A DNA stretch of 64,000 bases from Streptomyces sp. TG1A-60 (GCF_037201975.1 NZ_CP147520.1:2728001-2792000), one strand, 5' to 3'; shown: positions 1 through 8,780, numbered from the stretch's first letter. The notes: a model not told the origin generated them from the letters alone. A program made the numbers and translations.

Positions 1-1825
1 CGGACAGTTGAACCTGATACCAGAAATCAACTCCGCCGGCGACGATCTGGAGCGCCCCGCCGTTTGCGGAACCGTCGCCCTGCATCCACAGCGCCAGGGA
101 CGTGAAGGCGGACCAGTCCGCGACGACCGACTTGCCTATGCCGGTGAACTCGGCGCCGGTGAAGTCGTACGCGTAGGCCAGTCCGTAGGAGCCCGAGGAC
201 TTGTGGTCGGGCGACAGGGTGAGGGTGTTGGAGTTGAGATGGGTGTACGCCTCGCTCAGGGCGGCGTCGTCTCCGGCGTATCCCTCGAAGTCGTCGACCC
301 AACCGGCAGGCAGCGGTGCGACCTCGCCGAGGAGGACAACGGCCGAGTCGGTGAGCGTCTTGCCGTCCACCCGCGCGCTCACGGTGAGGGTCACCGAGCG
401 GCTGTTCCGCAAGGCCGCATCGATCGACCAGTCGCCCGAGTAGAAGCCGTCGGCGTCGAGGCACAGCCGTCTGGCGCGTCCGCCGTTCACGGAGTAGGTG
501 ACCCGGCTCGCCCTCGCGGGCGTGACACGCACCCGGACGGTGGTCTTGGAGGCCGTCACGCGTTGTCGGTCCGTGGGAGTCACGAGGTGCATGAACGGGG
601 CGTTCCTGACAGCGGTGGTGCGAGCGGAGTACACGCCCCGGAGATCGGCGGCGAACAGGGTGTAGGGGTCCTGGTGGTACTTGACGAAGTCCGGCAGCAG
701 GACGTGGCCCGGGTACGGCACATAAGCGCGCTTGGCGCCTCCGAAGTTGGCCCAGGTGAGCATGAACGTCACCTGACGGGCCAGCGGGTCCGCCTCGACG
801 GCCTGCGACAGCTGGGTGAACCACTGCGGGTTGCGGACCTCGGTACCGCTCTCCCCGAACTCGGTGAAGGCCGGCGCCTTGCCTCGCTCGTTCGCCAGCC
901 GGACCACCATCGCCAGGTCCTTCACCAGACCGTCCAGCCAGGCGGTCGGTCCGGCGTTTTCGTCGTAGGAGTCGTAGCCGAGGATGTCGACGAAACGGTC
1001 GCCCGGGTAGGTCTTCAGGTAGCCGGTCGGGTCGCCTCCGAAACTCGAGTTGGGCGAGTAGGCGTAGAGCAGGTTGTGGACGCCCCTGGTGTCACGCAGG
1101 TACTCGACGGTGTAGCGGAACAGCTCGATGTACTCGCCCGAGGTGGTGTGGCCGGCGCCCCACCAGAACCAGCCTCCGTTGTTCTCGTGGAAGGGGCGGA
1201 AGATGACCGGGATTGCGGTGCCGTCCGGCCTCCGCGCGCCCTTGACCGCCTTCGCGATGCGGTCGAGGAAGGCGTTGAAGTGCGCGTGCTTCGCGCCTCC
1301 GGGAAGGATCTGGCTGACCACTCGGCCCGTTGTGTCGTAGAAGTTCTTGCCGGTGACGAAGTTCGGCATGTGGGCGGTGAGGGTGTTGATCCCGCCGCGT
1401 GCGTCTCCCTGCCGGATGCACCGGCTGAGCGCGGCGATGTTCTCGGCTTCGGTTCCGTCCTGGACGCCGGGGCGTTCGTCGCCGTCGAGGATGAGGGTGT
1501 CCCAGCCGAAGACCGCGGGGTAGTCGCCCACCGCCGCCCTGGTGTCGGACGCCTTGCCGTCGGCAGTGGTGAAGGTGAAGCCGTAGGTGAGGTCGTGCTG
1601 GTGACCGAACAGGATGCCTTTGCCCTGCTGCCGCTTCAGGTACGCGAACAGCGCGCGGGTGGCGGGGGTCGCCTTGTCGTCGACGATCCGGACCGGCGTC
1701 GGCGCGCCGGCGGGCGCCGTGGGGGAGGTCGCCGCGGCGGCCACCGGTATTCCGGCGCCCGCTGCCATGGCGACCGTGGCGCCGGTGAGGATGAACGCTC
1801 GACGCTTCATGGGAGGGTTCGACAT
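1..1825 (-). CDS. Secreted GH26 beta-mannanase, 3' end outside window
   Basis: Endo-1,4-beta-mannosidase of glycoside hydrolase family 26, predicted to be exported and to cleave mannans. The ATG at 1825 follows a strong AAGGAG. The N-terminus carries KRRAF and a hydrophobic stretch ending in Ala residues, so Tat export is likely. Family motifs are HQHDLTYGF, RPFHENNGGWFWW with the likely acid/base E214, and FTEFGESG with the likely nucleophile E322. This spacing fits GH26 enzymes. After about residue 400 comes an Ig-like linker, then a jelly-roll carbohydrate-binding module starting DDFEGYAG. The frame is still open at base 1, so the end of the binding module is missing. Exact substrate is inferred from family only. 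Confidence 0.88.
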   Translation of the reverse strand, partial: MSNPPMKRRAFILTGATVAMAAGAGIPVAAAATSPTAPAGAPTPVRIVDDKATPATRALFAYLKRQQGKGILFGHQHDLTYGFTFTTADGKASDTRAAVGDYPAVFGWDTLILDGDERPGVQDGTEAENIAALSRCIRQGDARGGINTLTAHMPNFVTGKNFYDTTGRVVSQILPGGAKHAHFNAFLDRIAKAVKGARRPDGTAIPVIFRPFHENNGGWFWWGAGHTTSGEYIELFRYTVEYLRDTRGVHNLLYAYSPNSSFGGDPTGYLKTYPGDRFVDILGYDSYDENAGPTAWLDGLVKDLAMVVRLANERGKAPAFTEFGESGTEVRNPQWFTQLSQAVEADPLARQVTFMLTWANFGGAKRAYVPYPGHVLLPDFVKYHQDPYTLFAADLRGVYSARTTAVRNAPFMHLVTPTDRQRVTASKTTVRVRVTPARASRVTYSVNGGRARRLCLDADGFYSGDWSIDAALRNSRSVTLTVSARVDGKTLTDSAVVLLGEVAPLPAGWVDDFEGYAGDDAALSEAYTHLNSNTLTLSPDHKSSGSYGLAYAYDFTGAEFTGIGKSVVADWSAFTSLALWMQGDGSANGGALQIVAGGVDFWYQVQLS

Positions 1826-1940
1826 GTGCATCTCCTTTGAGGTGGGATCTCCTGCAAGGGGAGGTGACTCACTGGGGTTCGAGTGCACCGCCCCAGGGGG
1901 CGGGTGTCGTGGGCCGGGAGCCCCCCGTCGGCGGCGCCGT

Positions 1941-2009
1941 GCGTCGTCGGGCATGGCGGCGTGCATCGCGTCGGCCATTGCACGCGGCCGCGTCGTCGGG
2001 CATGGCGGC
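1941..2009. repeat. 20-bp direct repeat pair upstream of the mannanase gene
   Basis: A 20-bp sequence beginning GCGTCGTCGGG occurs at 1941-1960 and again identically at 1990-2009, 49 bp apart. It lies in the 245-bp gap between the mannanase start and the M6 peptidase remnant. No convincing gene is seen in this gap. It may be decayed coding sequence or a local duplication. Confidence 0.5.
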
Positions 2010-2071
2010 GGCCGCCGTTGTCCTATGCCGGGTCGCGGCGTCGCTCAGGTGGCTTGGGGTAGGCGGCCTGC

Positions 2072-2464
2072 TCAGTCGGCCGTCGTACAGTCGTCGCATT
2101 CCGGGGGACGAGCCGTCTTCCACTCCCGAGGGTGCCCAGAGCTGTGAACCGGGCCTGGACGGCCGCAAGCGTTGTTTCCGTAACGGGCTTCGTTGTAGGG
2201 GACTTTGAACCAGTCGGTCACCTCGCCCTCGACCAAGTAGCGGCCCGAGGACTGCTTCTCGTAGTACTTCTTCACCGACTGGGCCTTCTTGTCCGTGCCG
2301 AAGTACAGCCGCTCGTAGTGATTTTGGCTGTAGTCCGCCTGCCAGGCCGTGGTGTTGTTCTTCGTGCGGTCCGGCTCGGGTATCTGGTTGTGCAGCGGGC
2401 GGGGCGCGCCGCCGTAGCGGCTGTCGATCTCGTCACCGAACTCGACCAGGATCGTGAAGATCAC
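2072..2464 (-). pseudogene. Internal fragment of an M6 (immune inhibitor A-type) metallopeptidase
   Basis: The reading frame starts abruptly with IFTILVEFGDEID and continues through YFGTDKKAQSVKKYYEKQ and GEVTDWFKVPYNEARYG. This matches the beginning of the M6 peptidase domain of secreted immune inhibitor A-like proteases. There is no signal peptide or propeptide; an in-frame stop lies just upstream of the GTG at 2464. After about residue 98 (NNACG) the similarity ends and the frame continues as unrelated Arg/Pro-rich sequence. The HExxH zinc site that should follow is absent. This is a remnant of about 100 codons and cannot be an active protease. It marks the accessory left edge of the window. 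Confidence 0.72.
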
Positions 2465-2530
2465 GGGACGGGTTTCCTGGGGTGATCACAGGTGTCTCCA
2501 GGTCAGCACACAGTCAGCACGGGTAGAGCA

Positions 2531-2556
2531 AGAGCCCCGGATCACTCCGGGGCTCT
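2531..2556. terminator. Hairpin terminator
   Basis: Perfect 11-bp stem: AGAGCCCCGGA at 2531-2541, loop TCAC, and its complement at 2546-2556. It lies between the M6 remnant and the M50B-like gene. No T-tract follows on either strand, which is usual in Streptomyces. Confidence 0.6.
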
Positions 2557-2733
2557 AACACTGTGACATGCACGTTTGCCGTCAGGAACGATCGCTGCTA
2601 GGTCAGCGTCTCAAGTACCGTCCGCACATAAGTGCCACACTGCCAGGCCCGCCCGTCTCCCGACCACCGCCCGCAACGATGGCGCTACGCGCCGGCCCCC
2701 GTCAATCGCGACCCGGAGGAGCCACCGCAGAAC

Positions 2734-3456
2734 ATGGAAAGCACCGCAGCCACCTCCCTGGCAAGCCTGTGGGACGAGGTATTCGGCACCCAGCCCGACC
2801 CCGACACCTGGGTCGTCATAGTCACCGCGGTCGCCGCGCTCGCGGCGATCGCCCCGCACGGCGTATGGCGGCTCTCACGCAACGCCGTCACCATCGCCCA
2901 CGAGGGCGGCCACGGCCTGGTCGCGCTGCTCACCGGCCGCACCCTGACCGGCATCCGCCTGCACTCCGACACCAGCGGCCTCACCGTCAGCCGCGGCAAG
3001 CCCACCGGCCTCGGCATGATCCTCACCGCCGCCGCCGGCTACACCGCGCCCCCGCTCCTCGGCCTCGGCGGCGCAGCCCTCCTCGGCTCCGGCCGCATCA
3101 CCCTCCTTCTCTGGCTCGCCACGATCCTGCTGATCGCCATGCTGCTCATGATTCGCAACGCCTACGGCGCCCTGACGGTCGTCCTCACCGGCGGCACCTT
3201 CGTGGTCGTCTCCTGGCTGGCGGGCCCCCAGGTCCAGGCGGCCTTCGCGTACGCGGTGGTCTGGTTCCTGCTGCTGGGCGGAGTACGGCCCGCCTTCGAA
3301 CTTCAGGCCAAGCGCCGCAGGGGAGGAGCGGGCGACTCGGACGCGGACCAGTTGTCGCGCCTGACGCACGTACCGGCGACGGTGTGGCTCCTCATGTTCC
3401 ACGTGGTGTCGGTGTGTTCTCTGCTCGGTGGCGGCAGGTGGCTCCTGGGAATGTGA
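2734..3456 (+). CDS. M50B-like membrane metallopeptidase
   Basis: A 240-residue polytopic membrane protein of the Peptidase_M50B-like family. The zinc-binding HEGGH motif is at residues 56-60, at the start of a hydrophobic region. About six hydrophobic segments follow (roughly residues 27-44, 90-110, 120-140, 145-162, 164-182 and 218-238), separated by an Arg-rich cytoplasmic loop KRRRGG. Related proteins are site-2-protease-like intramembrane proteases; the substrate here is unknown. The ATG at 2734 follows GGAGGA at 2715-2720. A 14-bp hairpin closes the unit directly downstream, so it is probably monocistronic and separate from aroA. Confidence 0.82.
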   Translation: MESTAATSLASLWDEVFGTQPDPDTWVVIVTAVAALAAIAPHGVWRLSRNAVTIAHEGGHGLVALLTGRTLTGIRLHSDTSGLTVSRGKPTGLGMILTAAAGYTAPPLLGLGGAALLGSGRITLLLWLATILLIAMLLMIRNAYGALTVVLTGGTFVVVSWLAGPQVQAAFAYAVVWFLLLGGVRPAFELQAKRRRGGAGDSDADQLSRLTHVPATVWLLMFHVVSVCSLLGGGRWLLGM

Positions 3457-3460
3457 CAGC

Positions 3461-3492
3461 GTGTGATGCGCCCCGAAAGGGGCGCATCACAC
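3461..3492 (+). terminator. Strong hairpin terminator after the M50B-like gene
   Basis: Perfect 14-bp stem (GTGTGATGCGCCCC at 3461-3474, complement at 3479-3492) with a GAAA tetraloop. It starts 5 bp after the M50B-like stop codon. Confidence 0.75.
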
Positions 3493-3590
3493 GGGCGCGG
3501 CGAGCCGGCACGCTCGACCGCGGACGGCCCGCACCCGCACACGGCGATCACGGGGCACCCCCTTCCGCGCCCGGCCATTAAAGTGGCGGC

Positions 3591-4922
3591 ATGGACCTGA
3601 ACGCACAGCCCGCCCTCTGGCCCGCCCCCCACGCGAGCGAAGCCGTCGACGCGACGGTCCACGTCCCGGGGTCCAAGTCGGTCACCAACCGCGCCCTCGT
3701 GCTCGCCGCCCTCGCGAGCGAGCCCGGCTGGCTGCGCCGCCCCCTCCGCTCCCGCGACACCCTCCTGATGGCCGCCGCGCTGCGCGCGATGGGCGTCGGA
3801 ATCGAGGAGACCGTGTCGTCCAGCTCCGCCGTGACGGGCGGCTCCGGCGAGGCCTGGCGCGTCCTGCCCACCGGCCTGCGCGGCCCGGCCACGGTCGATG
3901 TCGGCAACGCCGGCACGGTCATGCGCTTCCTCCCGCCGGTGGCCGCCCTCGCCGACGGCCCCATCCGCTTCGACGGCGACCCCCGGTCGTACGAGCGCCC
4001 CCTGAACGGCGTGATCGACGCCCTGCGCGTGCTCGGCGCCCGGATCGACGACGACGGCCGGGGCGCGCTCCCGCTGACGGTCCACGGCGGGGGTGCCCTG
4101 GACGGCGGCCCTGTGGCGATCGACGCGTCCTCGTCCTCGCAGTTCGTGTCGGCGCTCCTGCTGTCCGCCCCGCGCTTCAACCAGGGCGCCGAGGTCCGCC
4201 ACATCGGCTCGACGCTTCCCTCCCTGCCGCACATCCGGATGACCGTCGACATGCTGCGGTCGGTCGGCGCCCAGGTGGACACCCCGGAGTCGGGCGGCGA
4301 ACCGAACGTCTGGCGGGTCACGCCGGGTGCCCTGCTCGGCCGCGATCTGACGATCGAGCCGGACCTGTCGAACGCCCAGCCGTTCCTGGCGGCGGCCCTG
4401 GTCACCGGCGGCAAGGTCGTCATCCCCGACTGGCCCGCGCGCACCACCCAACCCGGTGACCGGCTCCGCGAGATCTTCACGGAGATGGGCGGCATCTGCG
4501 AACTGACCGAGTACGGCCTGGTGTTCACCGGTTCGGGTTCGGTCCACGGCATCGACGTGGACCTGAGCGAGGTCGGCGAGCTGACCCCCGGCATCGCGGC
4601 GGTCGCCGCCCTCGCCGACTCCCCCTCGACCCTGCGCGGCGTCGCCCACCTCCGCCTCCACGAGACGGACCGCCTGGCCGCGCTCACCAAGGAGATCAAC
4701 GAACTCGGCGGCGACGTCACCGAGACCGCCGACGGCCTCCACATCCGCCCCCGGCCCCTGCACGGCGGTGTCTTCCACACCTACGACGACCACCGCATGG
4801 CCACCGCCGGTGCGATCATCGGCCTGACCGTGGAGGGTGTGCGGATCGAGAACGTGGCGACGACGGCCAAGACGCTGCCGGACTTCCCCGAGCTGTGGAC
4901 CGGGATGCTCGGGAAGAACTGA
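3591..4922 (+). CDS. aroA: 3-phosphoshikimate 1-carboxyvinyltransferase (EPSP synthase)
   Basis: Catalyses transfer of the enolpyruvyl group of phosphoenolpyruvate to shikimate 3-phosphate, the sixth step of the shikimate pathway to chorismate, in the cytosol. It is 443 residues, the normal length. Family motifs are [18 protein letters not shown] near the N-terminus, [15 protein letters not shown], and DDHRMATAG near the C-terminus. ATG at 3591 begins [15 protein letters not shown]. rsgA starts 16 bp after its stop, so the two are probably co-transcribed. The ribosome-binding site is weak. Confidence 0.95.
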   Translation: MDLNAQPALWPAPHASEAVDATVHVPGSKSVTNRALVLAALASEPGWLRRPLRSRDTLLMAAALRAMGVGIEETVSSSSAVTGGSGEAWRVLPTGLRGPATVDVGNAGTVMRFLPPVAALADGPIRFDGDPRSYERPLNGVIDALRVLGARIDDDGRGALPLTVHGGGALDGGPVAIDASSSSQFVSALLLSAPRFNQGAEVRHIGSTLPSLPHIRMTVDMLRSVGAQVDTPESGGEPNVWRVTPGALLGRDLTIEPDLSNAQPFLAAALVTGGKVVIPDWPARTTQPGDRLREIFTEMGGICELTEYGLVFTGSGSVHGIDVDLSEVGELTPGIAAVAALADSPSTLRGVAHLRLHETDRLAALTKEINELGGDVTETADGLHIRPRPLHGGVFHTYDDHRMATAGAIIGLTVEGVRIENVATTAKTLPDFPELWTGMLGKN

Positions 4923-4938
4923 CGGGCGGACCGGGATC

Positions 4939-5952
4939 ATGCGCCGTTACGGCAAGCACACCGACGAGGACGACATCCGCAGCCGCCCGAACCGCAAGGG
5001 CAACCGTCCCCGTACGAACATCCGCCCGAAGCACGAGGACGCCGCCGAGGGCATGGTCCTCACCGTCGACCGGGGTCGGCTGACCTGCCTCGTCGATGAC
5101 CGGGTCGTCTTCGCGATGAAGGCCCGTGAACTGGGCCGCAAGGCCGCGGTCGTCGGCGACACCGTCGCCCTCGTCGGCGACCTCTCCGGCAAGAAGGACA
5201 CCCTCGCCCGGATCGTCCGCATCACCGACCGTACGTCGGTCCTGCGCCGCACGGCCGACGACGACGACCCGTACGAACGCGTCGTCGTCGCCAACGCCGA
5301 CCAGCTCGCCATCGTGACGGCCCTCGCCGACCCCGAGCCCCGCCCCCGCCTCATCGACCGCTGTCTGGTGGCGGCGTACGACGGCGGCCTCACCCCCCTG
5401 CTGGTCATGACCAAGTCGGACCTGGCCTCGCCCGACAAGCTCCTTGAGCTCTACGGCCACCTGGACATCCCGTACGTGGTGACGAGCCGCCAGGAACTGG
5501 AGGACGGCGACGCCGCCGACCGCGTACGCGAACACCTCGGCGGCAGGATCACGGCGTTCGTGGGCCACTCGGGCGTGGGCAAGACGACCTTGGTGAACGC
5601 CCTCGTTCCCGAGGAGCGACGCCGCACGACGGGCCTTGTGAACGCCGTGACGGGCCGTGGCCGGCACACCACGACCTCGGCGCTGGCCCTCCCACTGGCG
5701 GACTCCCACGGCGGCTGGGTGGTGGACACCCCGGGCGTACGGTCCTTCGGGCTGGCCCACGTCGACCCCTCCCGGGTCATCAACGCCTTCCCGGACCTGG
5801 TGCCGGGCACGGAGGGCTGCCCGCGTGCGTGCAGTCACGACGAGCAGGACTGCGCGCTGGACCAGTGGGTGGCGGACGGGCACGCGGACCCCGCCCGGCT
5901 CTACTCCCTGCGCCGACTCCTCGAGACACGAGAACGGCGGGAAGGCGACTGA
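4939..5952 (+). CDS. rsgA: Ribosome small-subunit-dependent GTPase A
   Basis: Circularly permuted GTPase that assists late maturation of the 30S subunit. It has 337 residues. The G motifs occur in permuted order: TKSD (G4), then GHSGVGKTTLVNAL (G1/P-loop), then DTPGVRSFG (G3). An N-terminal OB-fold region (about 35-110) precedes them. The C-terminal zinc knuckle is visible as GCPRACSHDEQDC. The ATG at 4939 is 16 bp downstream of aroA, so translation is likely coupled. An in-frame upstream start would extend into aroA and is less likely. The basic N-terminus (RSRPNRKGNRPRTN) fits RNA binding. Confidence 0.93.
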   Translation: MRRYGKHTDEDDIRSRPNRKGNRPRTNIRPKHEDAAEGMVLTVDRGRLTCLVDDRVVFAMKARELGRKAAVVGDTVALVGDLSGKKDTLARIVRITDRTSVLRRTADDDDPYERVVVANADQLAIVTALADPEPRPRLIDRCLVAAYDGGLTPLLVMTKSDLASPDKLLELYGHLDIPYVVTSRQELEDGDAADRVREHLGGRITAFVGHSGVGKTTLVNALVPEERRRTTGLVNAVTGRGRHTTTSALALPLADSHGGWVVDTPGVRSFGLAHVDPSRVINAFPDLVPGTEGCPRACSHDEQDCALDQWVADGHADPARLYSLRRLLETRERREGD

Positions 5953-6000
5953 CCTCCGCGTTGTTTGCGCCCCGGCCCACCCGGTAAGTGCATAATCGCA

Positions 6001-6070
6001 CCACGTCGGATCCAGGGCGGGCGAGACCACCGAAGCGGTCACGGAGCGTGGGGACACGGGAGGACGAGAC
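6001..6070 (+). promoter_or_regulatory. Structured leader of the SMR gene
   Basis: A CATAAT hexamer at 5991-5996 may be a -10 element. The following leader can fold with CCACG (6001-6005) pairing CGTGG (6047-6051) around an inner GACC/GGTC hairpin (6025-6040). GGGAGG precedes the ATG. Gdx-type SMR genes are often controlled by guanidine riboswitches, but I could not match the conserved cores of the known guanidine classes, so no class is assigned. Confidence 0.3.
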
Positions 6071-6394
6071 ATGGCGTGGCTGCTGGTGGTGGTGGCGGGG
6101 CTGCTGGAGACCGGGTTCGCCGTCTGTCTGAAGCTCTCCCACGGCTTCACCAGACTCTGGCCCACGGTCGCCTTCGTCGTCTTCGCACTCGGCAGCTTCG
6201 GCCTGCTGACCCTCGCCCTGAAGAAACTCGACGTCGGCCCGGCCTACGCCGTCTGGACCGGCATCGGCGCGGCCGGCACGGCGATCTACGGAATGGTCTT
6301 CCTCGGTGACGTCGTGTCCACCCTGAAGATCGTCTCGATCACGCTGGTGATCGTGGGCGTCGTGGGGCTGCAGCTGTCGGGATCGGCGCACTAG
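6071..6394 (+). CDS. Small multidrug resistance (SMR) family transporter
   Basis: A 107-residue, four-helix membrane protein of the SMR family, which works as an antiparallel dimer coupling proton import to cation export. The family's essential membrane Glu is present in helix 1 (E13 in AGLLETGFAV). Helices run roughly 2-20, 28-48, 56-76 and 84-103. The GPAYAVWTGIGAAGTAIYG segment is the family signature. The sequence reads more like the SugE/Gdx branch than EmrE, so guanidinium export is possible, but this is inference. Its TAG stop overlaps the end of a dispersed repeat. Confidence 0.88.
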   Translation: MAWLLVVVAGLLETGFAVCLKLSHGFTRLWPTVAFVVFALGSFGLLTLALKKLDVGPAYAVWTGIGAAGTAIYGMVFLGDVVSTLKIVSITLVIVGVVGLQLSGSAH

Positions 6395-6569
6395 GGCGGG
6401 TTTCGAAAGGCCCGTCTGGCACGCGACGCCTGGCACGGCACCTCGCCGCGTTGCCGGGATCGCCCGCGTACGCCCAGTACGCGGGCGACCCTCCGCCTTG
6501 CGACGCACCGCACCAGACGCCGCGAGCCCCGCCCTCCGGGCGGACGACGCTACAGTCGAAACACGCCCT
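6393..6569. repeat. MITE-like dispersed repeat, long copy
   Basis: A 177-bp non-coding element with imperfect terminal inverted repeats: AGGGCGGGTTTCGAAAG at 6393-6409, and the complement of AGGGCGTGTTTCGACTG at 6553-6569. Its right half (about 6480-6560) is nearly identical to 17624-17707. The long copy carries an extra internal part with a perfect 11-bp hairpin, CGCCCGCGTAC at 6461-6471 against 6477-6487. The left end lies in the stop codon of the SMR gene. No reading frame worth calling lies inside. Confidence 0.7.
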
Positions 6570-6803
6570 GGAAGGCCGATGAAGATCTTGCTCCGGCCGC
6601 CCGGCTCGCCCCGGATCGCCGGTAAATGTCAATCGGCGTGAATGGGTGCAAGCCGGGCGCAATTTCAAGATCTTCAGGGCACTTCCAGTGCCGCGACAGG
6701 TGACGTTCGCCCGTCAAGGAGCGGTGTCCGTCGGACTTTCGGCCGGTGCGGCGAGAGGGCGTGCCCGGGCGTCGCGACGGGGCGAGAGTCGCCTGCCGTG
6801 GCG
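6570..6803. other. Non-coding stretch between repeat and TetR gene
   Basis: Together with the repeat this makes about 400 bp without a gene. AAGATCTT-type palindromes occur near 6583 and 6668. A short minus-strand frame here has no start signal or family features. No regulatory site is assigned. Confidence 0.4.
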
Positions 6804-7445
6804 CTAGTTCCCGCCCGGCCACAGGTGGTTGAGAGGCCGGCTCAGCTGGCGGGGCAGCGCGGTCCGTACGAGGTCCGCGACTCCGCCCTCACCCGGGGGC
6901 GCCGCCACGCAGGACAGGGCGAGGCGGACGGCGAGTTCACAGGAACGGGCCAGCTCCGTCGTCTCCGACTTGGGAGTGCCGGGCGCGGTCAGCACGGCGA
7001 CGGCGCGCTCGCGCACCAGGGCCACGAAGTCGGCGGGTGCGGGCAGCGGCCCGTCCGCGCGGCGCTGCGCGGGCACCACGGAGGACGAGGGCACCGCCGA
7101 AAGCGTCGGAAAGGGCAGGCGCTCGCTCCAGCAGCCGGTGAGCATGGCGCGAACCAGCGCGTTCCTCCGGCTGGCGACCACGGTCCACTCGGCGGTCGCG
7201 GCCAGCCGGTCCCGGGTGTCCGCGGGGGTGGTCAGCGCCCGGTCGACGCCCGCCAGATAGCCGTCCGCTTCCCTCCGGACCAGGGCCCTGGCAAGCCCGT
7301 CCTTGCTGCCGAACTCGTTGTACAGCGTCTGGCGTGACACTCCGGCCACCGCCGCCACGTCCACCATGCGCACGGCGGACCACGGCCGGCGCACCAGCGC
7401 CGTGTAAGCGGCGTCCAACAAGGATTCCCGCGCTGCAGGCATCAT
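6804..7445 (-). CDS. TetR family transcriptional regulator
   Basis: A 213-residue dimeric repressor-type protein. The N-terminal helix-turn-helix lies at about residues 27-46 (VDVAAVAGVSRQTLYNEFGS), with the usual Tyr-Asn-x-Phe after the recognition helix. The remainder is an unassigned ligand-binding domain. It is transcribed away from the SMR gene. Its own upstream region contains paired TTGAC/GTCAA half-sites, consistent with autoregulation. Target genes are unknown; hisN lies more than 500 bp away on the other strand. The double ATG (MMPAARES) leaves a one-codon start ambiguity. Confidence 0.85.
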   Translation of the reverse strand: MMPAARESLLDAAYTALVRRPWSAVRMVDVAAVAGVSRQTLYNEFGSKDGLARALVRREADGYLAGVDRALTTPADTRDRLAATAEWTVVASRRNALVRAMLTGCWSERLPFPTLSAVPSSSVVPAQRRADGPLPAPADFVALVRERAVAVLTAPGTPKSETTELARSCELAVRLALSCVAAPPGEGGVADLVRTALPRQLSRPLNHLWPGGN

Positions 7446-7484
7446 CGCCTCCCTGAAAGCGAGCGGCGGCTCTGGCCCTCACAT

Positions 7485-7509
7485 TTGACGCGCATCAAGT
7501 CACTGTCAA
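7485..7509. promoter_or_regulatory. Candidate TetR operator
   Basis: TTGAC at 7485-7489 and GTCAA at 7505-7509 form an inverted repeat about 40 bp upstream of the TetR start. A nested TTGA-N6-TCAA lies at 7485-7498. Position and symmetry suggest an autoregulatory operator; there is no direct evidence. Confidence 0.35.
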
Positions 7510-7972
7510 GGGTTCACGACGGGCCCCCAGGGGCGCACACCGGCCAACGTGCGCGGCCCCCTCCACCCCTCCCACCACAACACCACACCCTCGCACCCTT
7601 CACTGCCCGAAGCGACGCAACAACCCCCGTCAGGACAGCAGCACAGACACATGTGCCCGCCACCGTCCCGCCCATGCCACGACCGCCTGACACCCCCGAT
7701 CACACCCACCGCGGCCCTTCCGGAACAACACCCGCCCAGCAGCCGCCCACTCGTCCCGCGAAAGCCACCCGCCGACACTCCGGCCAACTACACCCCCGGA
7801 ACGACACCCGCCCGAGGGCGCAGGCGGCGCCCCGTGGACGCCGGGCCGCGTGACCGACCCCCGCCCGGCACCAGCCGCCGGGCGCCCTCCCGACCCCCGC
7901 CCGAGCCCACGCCCCAACGGACCACCAGCCCCCGGTAGCCCCGTAGCGACCTCGACAGATACCGTTCGCCAC
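7510..7972. other. C-rich, G-poor intergenic region
   Basis: About 460 bp between the TetR gene and hisN. The first 300 bp or so is strikingly C-rich and G-poor on the plus strand, with repeated CACC, CCAC and ACACC words. Open frames exist on both strands but are only Pro/Thr/Arg-rich low-complexity sequence with no ribosome-binding site. The hisN promoter should lie near its 3' end. No gene is called. Confidence 0.5.
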
Positions 7973-8773
7973 ATGGCCGACTACCTCGACGACCTCCGAT
8001 TCGCCCACGTCCTCGCGGACGCCGCCGACGCGACCACGATGGCCCGCTTCAAGGCCCTCGACCTGAAGGTCGAGACGAAGCCGGACATGACCCCGGTGAG
8101 CGAGGCCGACAAGGCCGCCGAGGAACTGATCCGCGGCCAACTCCAGCGCGCCCGCCCCCGCGACGCGATCCTCGGAGAGGAATACGGCGTCGAGGGCACC
8201 GGCCCCCGCCGCTGGGTCATCGACCCCATCGACGGCACCAAGAACTACGTCCGGGGCGTCCCCGTCTGGGCCACCCTGATCTCCCTGACGGAGGCGGCCG
8301 AGGGCGGCTACCAGCCCGTCGTCGGCGTCGTCTCCGCCCCCGCCCTGGGCCGCCGCTGGTGGGCGGCGAAGGGCGGGGGCGCCTTCACCGGCCGCAGCCT
8401 CAGCTCGGCCTCCCGCCTGCACGTCTCCCGCGTCGCCGAACTGCCGGACGCCTCGTTCGCGTACTCCTCCCTCAACGGCTGGGAGGACCGAGGCCAGCTG
8501 AACGGCTTCCTGGACCTGACCCGCGAGGTGTGGCGCACGCGCGCGTACGGCGACTTCTGGCCGTACATGATGGTCGCCGAGGGCTCGGTGGACATCTGCG
8601 CCGAACCCGAGCTCTCCCTCTGGGACATGGCCGCCAACGCGATCATCGTCACCGAGGCGGGCGGCAGCTTCACCGGCCTCGACGGCCGCCCCGGCCCGCA
8701 CAGCGGCAACGCGGCGGCCTCGAACGGCCTCCTCCACGACGAACTGCTGGGATATCTGAACCAGCGCTACTGA
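7973..8773 (+). CDS. hisN: Histidinol-phosphatase, inositol monophosphatase type
   Basis: A 266-residue Mg-dependent phosphatase of the IMPase fold. Actinobacterial members of this type dephosphorylate histidinol phosphate in histidine biosynthesis. Metal-binding motifs are GEEYG, DPIDGTKNYVRG, and WDMAANAIIVTEAGG near the C-terminus. The ATG at 7973 (MADYLDDLRFAH) matches the usual N-terminus; in-frame upstream codons are low-complexity. Another substrate such as inositol phosphate cannot be excluded from sequence alone. Confidence 0.88.
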   Translation: MADYLDDLRFAHVLADAADATTMARFKALDLKVETKPDMTPVSEADKAAEELIRGQLQRARPRDAILGEEYGVEGTGPRRWVIDPIDGTKNYVRGVPVWATLISLTEAAEGGYQPVVGVVSAPALGRRWWAAKGGGAFTGRSLSSASRLHVSRVAELPDASFAYSSLNGWEDRGQLNGFLDLTREVWRTRAYGDFWPYMMVAEGSVDICAEPELSLWDMAANAIIVTEAGGSFTGLDGRPGPHSGNAAASNGLLHDELLGYLNQRY

Positions 8774-8780
8774 ACCGATC

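Noticed and set aside
8..1840. Long plus-strand open frame of about 610 codons opposite the mannanase gene
   Set aside because: It is the antisense of a clear GH26 gene; the translation is Arg/Gly/Val-rich with no motifs and arises from high third-position GC.
2461..2570. Possible attachment site or integrase remnant near the M6 fragment
   Set aside because: No tRNA end, no duplicated core and no integrase-like sequence could be found.
2568..3581. Plus-strand frame overlapping the M50B-like gene
   Set aside because: Its product is His/Arg/Pro-rich low complexity, while the other frame encodes a membrane protein with HEGGH.
3303..4940. Minus-strand frames of 400-545 codons over aroA
   Set aside because: They are antisense to aroA, which has complete family motifs; the sequences are composition-driven.
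6550..6822. 90-codon minus-strand frame next to the TetR gene
   Set aside because: It starts in the TetR 3' end, runs into the repeat and has no start signal or family features.
7549..7938. 129-codon Pro/Thr/His-rich plus-strand frame
   Set aside because: No ribosome-binding site; strong C bias explains the absence of stops.
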